8,273 nucleotides of DNA from an uncultured Eubacteriales bacterium (lineage in GTDB: Bacteria > Bacillota > Clostridia > Christensenellales > Aristaeellaceae): the NCBI GenBank assembly GCA_900548125.1, contig URJN01000087.1, positions 1 through 8,273 of the forward strand. The letters run 5' to 3'. The notes beneath the pieces are model-generated. The model made no database searches. It was given only the letters and a program-made list of their open reading frames with translations, and was not told the DNA's origin. The position numbers and the translations under genes were made by a program. Below are positions 1 to 4,973 of the stretch, piece by piece (the first letter of the stretch is position 1; every line of letters starts with the position of its first letter).

Positions 1-80
1 TCAATACGATTGACGACCTACTCCAGATAGTAAAACCATTGATGCCTCGCGAACGTGAAAAAAAGGATTTAGCCCGATAT
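1..80. other. AT-richer segment replacing the galactokinase 3' end
   Basis: Family resemblance of the galactokinase fades at about position 65-85. Left of this the DNA looks AT-richer than the rest of the gene. None of the three minus-strand frames restores galactokinase sequence, so a simple frameshift is unlikely. On the plus strand, frame 3 is open from the window edge and reads IVKPLMPREREKKDLARYG, which looks protein-like. This could be the end of an inserted element, a rearrangement or a chimeric contig end. No terminal repeats or target duplication can be seen because only one junction is present. Confidence 0.45.
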
Positions 81-945
81 GGTTCTCAACATCTTCCTGC
101 GCCACCTCGCGCAGAACCTTCTTGCCGAAATGCGCCGCAACTGCTTCCATCTCCGTGCGGATTGCCGCATAATCGTCGGTCAGGTCGCCGTGATCGCCGC
201 CGGTATTTACAACACAGAGCGCGTAGCCGTGCGCCGCAAAATCGCATGCGATGGCTTCCACCTGCGCATCTGCCTCTTTAAAGTCAATGGTGACCATGCC
301 GCCGACGGAGGACGCCATCTGATCCATCAGTCCGCAGGGCTTGCCGAAATAGATATTCTCAACCTTCTGCGCAATGACGGCGCGGGTCTTGGCGTCCACA
401 ACGAAGCCGTTGTACAGCCCGTCGATGATTGCGCCAATCAGCACCTCAAACGCCGCCGACGAGGACAGTCCGCTTCCGCGAAGCACGGAGCTGGAAACCG
501 TCGCGCGGAAGCCGCCGACCTTGTAGCCCATATCCTTCATCACAGCCGCCGTGCCGCGAATCAGGGACAGCGTCGTTCCGAAATCCGCCTCACGGATTTC
601 AAAGCTGTCCAGCGTGATGGTAATCGGCGCAAAGCCCTCGCTATCCACGACAACCTTGTTGTCATCCGTCTTACTCACACAAGCGATGGTATCCAAATCG
701 ACCGCCGCCGCCAGCACGCGGCCATTGTTATGGTCGGTATGGTTGCCGCCAATCTCCGTGCGGCCCGGCGCGGAGAAGAAGTACAGTCCGCCATTCTGCT
801 TGCCGAATCGTGTCTCAAAGCGTTCAACCAGCTTGCCATAGCGCGACTTTTGCAGCGCGAGAACATCCGCTCCTGCGCCATAAAGCGTCGCCACACGCGC
901 GGCAAACGCCTCCGATTCCCGATATGCAGCCCACTGCTCGTTCAT
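1..945 (-). CDS. galK: galactokinase, C-terminus missing or replaced
   Basis: GHMP-family kinase that would phosphorylate galactose to galactose 1-phosphate in the Leloir pathway, in the cytoplasm. Counted from the chosen start, the sugar-binding signature GRTEIGGNHTDHNNG lies at about residues 61-75. The ATP-binding motif LRGSGLSSSAA is at about 155-165, and CGLMDQ at about 204-209 carries the presumed catalytic Asp208. The start at 945 (MNEQWAAY) is preferred over an upstream ATG at 966 because GGAGG (954-958) sits 8 bases before it, while the upstream ATG has no such site. Galactokinases are usually about 390-430 residues. This one stops after 314, and the last ~25 residues do not resemble the family's helix and third GHMP motif, so activity is doubtful. 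It is divergent from the phosphatase gene and has its own promoter. The identity of the N-terminal part is secure; whether the break is biological or an assembly edge is open. Confidence 0.88.
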   Translation of the reverse strand: MNEQWAAYRESEAFAARVATLYGAGADVLALQKSRYGKLVERFETRFGKQNGGLYFFSAPGRTEIGGNHTDHNNGRVLAAAVDLDTIACVSKTDDNKVVVDSEGFAPITITLDSFEIREADFGTTLSLIRGTAAVMKDMGYKVGGFRATVSSSVLRGSGLSSSAAFEVLIGAIIDGLYNGFVVDAKTRAVIAQKVENIYFGKPCGLMDQMASSVGGMVTIDFKEADAQVEAIACDFAAHGYALCVVNTGGDHGDLTDDYAAIRTEMEAVAAHFGKKVLREVAQEDVENHIGLNPFFHVREASMVLLSGVGRQSY

Positions 946-967
946 CTGTCGTTCCTCCATATTCATG

Positions 968-982
968 CGGGACTTTCGCCCG
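968..982 (-). other. 5' leader hairpin of the galactokinase transcript
   Basis: The minus strand reads CGGGC-GAAA-G-(T)-CCCG. This is a short GC stem with one bulged T and a GNRA-type loop, placed between the predicted transcription start and the ribosome site. It could protect the mRNA 5' end. It is short, so the call is tentative. Confidence 0.35.
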
Positions 983-1000
983 ACGTTCTATGTTAACTCT

Positions 1001-1029
1001 ATTATTGCCGTTTTTCGCCGCTTTGTCAA
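1001..1029 (-). promoter_or_regulatory. galactokinase promoter
   Basis: On the minus strand there is a perfect -35 TTGACA (1024-1029), a 17-base spacer and the -10 AATAAT (1001-1006). Transcription would begin near 994. The leader then contains a small hairpin with a GAAA loop (968-982) ahead of the Shine-Dalgarno site. Neither expression nor regulation by galactose can be judged from sequence. Confidence 0.75.
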
Positions 1030-1046
1030 TAGAATTGAATTTAACC

Positions 1047-1075
1047 TTGCTGAAAGCGTTCATATTTGCTATACT
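1047..1075 (+). promoter_or_regulatory. promoter of the histidine-phosphatase gene
   Basis: The -35 TTGCTG (1047-1052), a 17-base spacer and the -10 TATACT (1070-1075) form a good sigma-A-type promoter. It lies back to back with the galactokinase promoter, the two -35 boxes being 17 bases apart. Predicted transcription start is near 1082. Confidence 0.7.
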
Positions 1076-1087
1076 TTGTGAAAAGGC

Positions 1088-1107
1088 GCGGGCAGAAAAA
1101 AGCCCGC
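1088..1107 (+). other. 5' leader hairpin of the phosphatase transcript
   Basis: GCGGGC (1088-1093) and GCCCGC (1102-1107) pair perfectly around an A-rich 8-base loop. The hairpin begins about 6 bases after the predicted transcription start and well before the ribosome site at about 1141-1145. It has no following T-run, so it is not a terminator on this strand. It may stabilise the 5' end of the mRNA. Confidence 0.45.
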
Positions 1108-1150
1108 TGTTAAGCGGATATACAGATATTTCTCATTTTCGGAGGTCGAT

Positions 1151-1795
1151 ATGCTCATTTTTCTGCTTCGCCACGGCTTGACCGATTGGAACGCCACCCG
1201 CCGCTGTCAGGGTACGACCGATATCCCGCTCAACGCCGATGGAATCGCGCAGGCGCAGACGCTCGCTTTACGTTGTGCGTCGCTGTCCATCGAGCGCGTG
1301 TATCACAGCCCCCTGATTCGTGCGGCAAAGACAGCGGAATGTGTTGCCGATGCCTGTCATGCGCACCTTGTCCCCTGCGAGGCCCTGCGCGGGGTGTGTC
1401 TGGGTGTTTTTCAGGGCTTGACCCGCAAGCAGTCACTGGAGACCTATCCCGAAGCAGCCGCCGCATACTTTTCCGATCCGGAAAGCGTCACCCCGCCAAA
1501 TGGGGAAAGCATGTCCGCCGTTCAAAGCCGCATGCTCCACGCGCTTCATTATGCCGAAAAAGATGCTGCCGGCTGCCAGCGCATCGCGCTCGTTTCCCAT
1601 GGCGCGGCAATCAAAACGCTGATCTGCGCCGTCATGGACATGCCGCTCGATCGTTTTTCCCGCTTTGACATCAGCAACTGCTCCATATCTGTGATTGAAA
1701 GCATCAATGACACGCACCGACTTTTGACGCTCAACGATCTTTCGCACTTCGGCGACCCTTATGCAAACGCGGACGAAACGCGCCTGCTCATTTGA
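1151..1795 (+). CDS. histidine phosphatase / phosphoglycerate mutase-like protein
   Basis: A 214-residue member of the histidine phosphatase superfamily (broad-specificity phosphatase PhoE, CobC and GpmB-like proteins). These cytoplasmic enzymes remove or transfer phosphate through a phosphohistidine. The RHG motif is at residues 7-9 (LRHGLTDWN), with Asn14 and Gln20 following. The second arginine is in SPLIRAAKTA (Arg57), and the second histidine is in VSHGAA (His150). The segment that normally reads L-R-E-x-x-x-G is L-R-G-V-C-L-G here, so the usual acid-catalyst glutamate is Gly81; the following WEG is also changed, to FQG. Activity may be reduced or rely on another residue. GGAGG lies just upstream of the ATG. 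The exact substrate cannot be told, and alpha-ribazole phosphatase is not supported since no cobalamin genes are nearby. A separate promoter follows before marR. Confidence 0.88.
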   Translation: MLIFLLRHGLTDWNATRRCQGTTDIPLNADGIAQAQTLALRCASLSIERVYHSPLIRAAKTAECVADACHAHLVPCEALRGVCLGVFQGLTRKQSLETYPEAAAAYFSDPESVTPPNGESMSAVQSRMLHALHYAEKDAAGCQRIALVSHGAAIKTLICAVMDMPLDRFSRFDISNCSISVIESINDTHRLLTLNDLSHFGDPYANADETRLLI

Positions 1796-1797
1796 CA

Positions 1798-1817
1798 TTG
1801 TTCATTTTATAAACTTT
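1798..1817. promoter_or_regulatory. upstream copy of the putative MarR operator
   Basis: This stretch matches the downstream operator candidate (1869-1888) at 17 of 20 positions and has imperfect arms GTTCAT and ATAAAC around TTT. It lies just upstream of the -35 box, about 71 bases centre to centre from the other copy, roughly seven helical turns. That arrangement would allow co-operative or looped binding. Confidence 0.5.
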
Positions 1818-1831
1818 TTCTCTCGAACCGC

Positions 1832-1860
1832 TTGACTTTTGTCGTCAAACGGTTTATGAT
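1832..1860 (+). promoter_or_regulatory. marR-degV promoter
   Basis: The -35 TTGACT (1832-1837), a 17-base spacer and the -10 TATGAT (1855-1860) are close to the sigma-A consensus. A perfect inverted repeat at 1871-1885 lies just after the predicted start of transcription, as expected for an autoregulated repressor gene. Confidence 0.78.
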
Positions 1861-1870
1861 AAGCGACGTT

Positions 1871-1885
1871 GTTCACTTTGTGAAC
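1871..1885. promoter_or_regulatory. perfect inverted repeat, putative MarR operator
   Basis: GTTCAC-TTT-GTGAAC is a perfect 6-base inverted repeat between the -10 box and the Shine-Dalgarno site (GGAGG, 1892-1896). MarR proteins bind such palindromes as dimers and commonly repress their own operon. That this MarR binds here is inferred from position. Confidence 0.6.
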
Positions 1886-1904
1886 TTTCAAGGAGGTTTC
1901 CCCC

Positions 1905-2357
1905 ATGTCTTTCTCTCCGACTACCGGCGACCGTCTGCTTTCCGCATGGCTGTCCCTCACCTCAACGCTCTGGAATAAGCGTCTGGTTTCCGACCTGACC
2001 TATAACGAAGCGCATGTGATGGGCATCCTTCTGCGCAAAAAGAGCAGCGGCGCGCCATGCACCGCGACCATGCTCATTCAATACACCCGTCTGCTCAAGA
2101 GCCAGATGAACAAGCTCCTGACCACGCTGGAAAACAAGGGCTATATCACCCGTACCCGCAGCAGCGAGGATAAGCGCGTGATTTTCATTGCGCTGACCGA
2201 GTCGGGCGAAGCCGCTTACCTTGCCGAGCATGCGCATGTTGAAGCGATTGTCAGCCAGCTGATCGCGCAGATTGGCGAAGATAAAGCACAGGCCCTGACG
2301 CAGGGCATCACCGAGACCGTTGCCGCGCTGGAAAACATCCTTGAATCATCCGAATAA
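1905..2357 (+). CDS. MarR-family transcriptional regulator
   Basis: A 150-residue protein, the usual MarR length, acting as a cytoplasmic dimeric DNA-binding regulator. The winged helix-turn-helix spans about residues 30-100. The recognition helix is around 66-81 (SQMNKLLTTLENKGYI), followed by the wing RTRSSEDKRVIFIALT, with the typical D-x-R pair at Asp89 and Arg91. The N- and C-terminal helices would form the dimer interface. A lone Cys52 lies before the recognition helix. The start is supported by GGAGG 8 bases upstream. It is the first gene of an operon with the DegV protein, 24 bases away, and the promoter is flanked by two copies of a likely operator. The ligand is unknown. By analogy with FabT, a MarR-type regulator of fatty-acid synthesis, an acyl ligand is possible given the DegV partner, but that is inference. 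Confidence 0.92.
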   Translation: MSFSPTTGDRLLSAWLSLTSTLWNKRLVSDLTYNEAHVMGILLRKKSSGAPCTATMLIQYTRLLKSQMNKLLTTLENKGYITRTRSSEDKRVIFIALTESGEAAYLAEHAHVEAIVSQLIAQIGEDKAQALTQGITETVAALENILESSE

Positions 2358-2381
2358 CGCAATAGGAAAGGAACGTCCATC

Positions 2382-3224
2382 ATGATTCGCATCATCACCG
2401 ATTCCGCCGCTGATTTTACGCAGGAAGAACTGCGCCGACTGGATATCCGCTGTGTCCCGATGACCATTTCGTTTTCCGATGAAACCTATCGGGACGGCGT
2501 CGATTTGACGTCTGAAACTTTCTGGCAGCGTATGCAGGCGGGTGAAACGCCAAAGACCTCTCAGCCCTCGCCGGATGCTTTTCTCTCCGAATTCGAGGAG
2601 GCCAAGGCTTGCGGCGACAGCGTAATCTGCATTTTGATTTCAACCGCGCTTTCCGGAACTGTGCAAAGCGCGATGATTGCGCGGGATATGGCGGACGACG
2701 ATTCGATTCAGATTATCGACACCCTTTCCGCTGCGGTGGGCGAACGCCTGCTCGTGCTTCAGGCATGCAGGCTCCGCGACGAAGGCAAGGACGCGCAGAC
2801 CATTGCCGCTGAATTGACCGCGCTTATTCCGCGCGTTCGCATTTTTGCCTGTCTGGATACCCTTGAATATCTGGCGCGCGGCGGGCGCATCCCCAAGGCG
2901 GCGGCAGGCGTAGGCATGCTCGTCAAGCTCAAACCCATTGTCACCGTCAGCCGCGAGGGACTGGTCGAAATGGCAGGCAAAGCCATCGGGCGTCACCGCG
3001 CAGGCGACACTTTAATCCGCATGACTCAGGAATCCGGCATCGACGAAGGCTATCCGGTCCTGCCGCTTTACACCTGTATCACGGAAAACTGCTTGGCGTT
3101 TCTTCGTCAGGCGTCGCAGGCAGGAATTTCCTGCGATGCGGAAAAGGCGGTTGCCATCGGCTCGACCATCGGCACACATGTCGGTCCGGGCGCATTCGGA
3201 CTGGCATTTATCGCGAAAGCGTAA
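2382..3224 (+). CDS. DegV family fatty-acid-binding protein
   Basis: A 280-residue protein, the usual DegV length. DegV/FakB proteins hold a fatty acid in a deep pocket and, in characterised cases, present it to the kinase FakA for phosphorylation to acyl-phosphate. Family landmarks are all present: ITDSAADF near the N-terminus (5-12), TSQPSP (59-64), ISTALSGT (86-93), LEYLARGGRI (161-170) and GTHVGPGAFG (264-273). The start is supported by an AGGAAAGGA purine run upstream and by the 24-base spacing from marR, which implies co-transcription. A strong terminator follows 43 bases after the stop. No FakA kinase lies in the window, so lipid donation is a family-based expectation. It could equally bind another lipid or be a storage or sensing partner for the MarR regulator. 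Confidence 0.93.
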   Translation: MIRIITDSAADFTQEELRRLDIRCVPMTISFSDETYRDGVDLTSETFWQRMQAGETPKTSQPSPDAFLSEFEEAKACGDSVICILISTALSGTVQSAMIARDMADDDSIQIIDTLSAAVGERLLVLQACRLRDEGKDAQTIAAELTALIPRVRIFACLDTLEYLARGGRIPKAAAGVGMLVKLKPIVTVSREGLVEMAGKAIGRHRAGDTLIRMTQESGIDEGYPVLPLYTCITENCLAFLRQASQAGISCDAEKAVAIGSTIGTHVGPGAFGLAFIAKA

Positions 3225-3266
3225 TCAGAATCCGCTCTCGCGGTCGGCTCTTAGGCAATCACATAC

Positions 3267-3315
3267 AAAGCAGCTTACGGAATTCTGACACGCAGAATCC
3301 GTAAGCTGCTTTTTT
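3267..3315 (+). terminator. strong intrinsic terminator of marR-degV
   Basis: A 20-base-pair stem, with one bulged A, pairs 3267-3287 with 3293-3312 around a 5-base loop. A run of six T (3310-3315) ends it. In the opposite direction there is only a short T stretch, so it mainly serves the plus strand. Confidence 0.93.
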
Positions 3316-3344
3316 CTGTAAAGCTGTAAGGAAAAGAAAGCACG

Positions 3345-3363
3345 CAGGGAGCCACGCTCCCTG
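3345..3363 (-). terminator. terminator of the nadD operon
   Basis: CAGGGAG (3357-3363 read on the minus strand) pairs with CTCCCTG (3345-3351) around a 5-base loop. On the minus strand it is followed by CGTGCTTTCTTTTC, a T-rich but interrupted tail. It lies about 30 bases past the stop of the Gx-transporter gene. It is weaker than the opposing terminator. Confidence 0.6.
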
Positions 3364-3392
3364 TCAGAAATGGGAAGCAAAGCCCTCTCCCC

Positions 3393-3902
3393 TTATTTCT
3401 TTCCCAGCACCTTCAAATGCTTCATGACCATCTGCGCAACAACGCCGGTCAGGACGCCCGTTACAACGCCCGAAACCATCAGAATCGGCAAATAGGTCAC
3501 CATCAGCTGCGGGGTATTCAGCATGATGACCGCCATCAGAATCTGACCCACATTGAAGAACACCGCTCCCAGCGCGCTCACGCCGATGATGCTGACCCCC
3601 TTGATGCGGCTCAGCAGAATCATCGCCAGCAGCGACAGCACGCCGCCGGCAAGTGAATAGAGCATCGCGCTCATATTGGTATAAATAACCCAGCTCATCA
3701 GAGCCTTGAGCAGCATCAGCACGATGGACTGCTTGATTCCAAGCATATACAGCGCATAAAGCAGAACAGAGTTTGCCAAGCCGAGCTTGATGCCCGGAAT
3801 AGCAGCAGTCAGCGGAAATTGACGCTCAATCAAGCCAAGCACCAGCATCAGGCTGGTCAAAAGCCCCGAAACCGCGACCCGCTGCGCGCTCTTGTTACGC
3901 AT
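3393..3902 (-). CDS. Gx transporter family / heptaprenyl diphosphate synthase component I-like membrane protein
   Basis: A 169-residue, strongly hydrophobic protein with about five or six membrane segments, roughly at residues 8-25, 42-56, 58-75, 79-97, 103-127 and 137-157. The motif LGLIERQFPL followed by PGIKLGLAN (36-44) is characteristic of the family annotated both as Gx transporter and as heptaprenyl diphosphate synthase component I. That second name is probably historical, since the protein looks like an S-component-type membrane protein. The start at 3902 is chosen because GAGGGAG precedes it. The longer reading from 3947 would overlap the upstream gene and has no ribosome site. It is last in the nadD operon, 19 bases after the NusG-domain-II gene. 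These two families often travel together and have been linked to flavin or quinone-dependent electron export; no such partner gene is in view here. Substrate unknown. Confidence 0.85.
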   Translation of the reverse strand: MRNKSAQRVAVSGLLTSLMLVLGLIERQFPLTAAIPGIKLGLANSVLLYALYMLGIKQSIVLMLLKALMSWVIYTNMSAMLYSLAGGVLSLLAMILLSRIKGVSIIGVSALGAVFFNVGQILMAVIMLNTPQLMVTYLPILMVSGVVTGVLTGVVAQMVMKHLKVLGKK

Positions 3903-3921
3903 GTATCTCCCTCTTTTCTGC

Positions 3922-4548
3922 TTATTTGTCGGCAGGAACCATTTCAATCGTCACCTGATTGGGCAGGCAGATGATCCATGTACCCAGAATACGCTCGTTG
4001 TAGTTGTCCAGCGTAATCGTTCCCTCACCGATGCAGTCCTGATTTTCGCAGGTCGAATACTCCATGTCTACGGAGTCCGGCGTGATGCGGATTTTGTTGA
4101 TTTCGCCGTTTTCCTGACGGATGGTGATGATTTTATCTCTGTCCATCGGGATGGGGTCGCCGTATTGACGTCCGCCGACCGTAATGATGACATGACCTTT
4201 GACTTCTTCCGTCTGCGGCACAGGCATGGGACCCATCATATTTGCGGACTGCGGTGCTGCCGTCGGCTCAACCGGCGCAGACGCTTCCGCGGTCGGCATA
4301 GCCGTCACCTCAGCCGGTGCTGTTTCTTCCGGAACAGCGGTCGGTTCCGGCGTTGCTTTCGGACTGTCGGTCGGTTCGGCAGATGCTTCCGGCGTCGCGT
4401 CGAGATATTCCACCGCATCCGGTGCAAGGGTCACATCCGCCGTCTTTTGATTCAAATCCGTCTTTGGCATGACCCGCGACACGATAAACAAAACCACCGC
4501 GATCAGCAAAACCGCACCGATAATCAGGCTGTCCTTTTTCTTGGGCAT
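3922..4548 (-). CDS. membrane-anchored NusG domain II protein with Pro/Thr/Ala/Glu linker
   Basis: A 208-residue protein. A short basic N-terminus (MPKKK) and one membrane helix (about 8-25) place the rest outside the cell. Residues about 50-100 form a low-complexity linker rich in Pro, Thr, Ala and Glu, with repeated PTA, PEP and SAEP-like units. The C-terminal domain (about 117-205) matches NusG domain II, including KGHVIITVGG and a cysteine pair CENQDC (167 and 172) with a third cysteine in IICLPN (194). Despite the name it is not the transcription factor NusG. Family members without the linker are shorter, about 120-130 residues from memory. The start follows the rsfS stop by 3 bases with GAGGAA upstream, so the two are translationally close. 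The partner is the Gx-transporter gene just downstream. Function is unproven; a periplasm-like role supporting that transporter is inferred. Confidence 0.87.
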   Translation of the reverse strand: MPKKKDSLIIGAVLLIAVVLFIVSRVMPKTDLNQKTADVTLAPDAVEYLDATPEASAEPTDSPKATPEPTAVPEETAPAEVTAMPTAEASAPVEPTAAPQSANMMGPMPVPQTEEVKGHVIITVGGRQYGDPIPMDRDKIITIRQENGEINKIRITPDSVDMEYSTCENQDCIGEGTITLDNYNERILGTWIICLPNQVTIEMVPADK

Positions 4549-4551
4549 CGT

Positions 4552-4923
4552 TTATTCCTCGCTCTTTCCGTCCGCGTCAAACGCCAGTTCAATTTCGTTG
4601 GTGCCGTTGCTCCAAAGGCGTTCCAGCTGATAGTATTCACGATCCTGCTCGTGGAAAATATGCACCATCACGTCGCCGTAATCCAGCACGCACCAACGTC
4701 CCTCGCTGAGTCCCTCGCGGCGGCGGGCAAACACATCGTGCTTCGCCAGCTCTTCCTCAACCTGCTCGGCAAGTGCCTTGACCTGCGGAACGGAGCGACC
4801 TGCGGCAATGACCATGTAATCCGTGATTACGGTCATCTCGTCCACCTTGAGTACCACGATATCCTTACCGCGCTTGTCATCCAATGCCTTAGCCGCGGCC
4901 AGCGCAATTTCTCTCTGATCCAT
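4552..4923 (-). CDS. rsfS: ribosome silencing factor RsfS
   Basis: A 123-residue RsfS/Iojap family protein. It binds ribosomal protein L14 on the large subunit and blocks joining of the small subunit, lowering translation when nutrients run short. Visible landmarks are TDYMVIAAGRS (34-44), the tryptophan in RWCVLDYGDVMVHIF (76-90) and YYQLERLW (97-104). The ATG at 4923 is preferred: AGGAGG lies at 4935-4940 with an 11-base gap, slightly long. The alternative is a TTG at 4950, which has no ribosome site. It lies 50 bases after the NadD-YqeK gene, the conserved nadD-yqeK-rsfS order known from Bacillus subtilis, and 3 bases before the NusG-domain-II gene. Start choice is the only real uncertainty. 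Confidence 0.95.
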   Translation of the reverse strand: MDQREIALAAAKALDDKRGKDIVVLKVDEMTVITDYMVIAAGRSVPQVKALAEQVEEELAKHDVFARRREGLSEGRWCVLDYGDVMVHIFHEQDREYYQLERLWSNGTNEIELAFDADGKSEE

Positions 4924-4973
4924 GTTTTTTGTTTCCTCCTCTATGTTCAAGCTGTTGCTTTAGCTCCAGCCTG

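Noticed and set aside
79..996. Long plus-strand frame (305 codons) opposite galactokinase
   Set aside because: It is antisense to a clearly conserved enzyme, has no family resemblance and is a by-product of GC-rich codon use.
1433..1798. Minus-strand frame opposite the histidine phosphatase
   Set aside because: The plus strand has the RHG and SHG motifs and a ribosome site; the minus frame has neither motif nor context.
4199..4450. Gly/Ser/Ala/Val-rich plus frame that looks like a repeat protein
   Set aside because: It is the antisense image of the Pro/Thr/Ala/Glu linker in the NusG-II protein.
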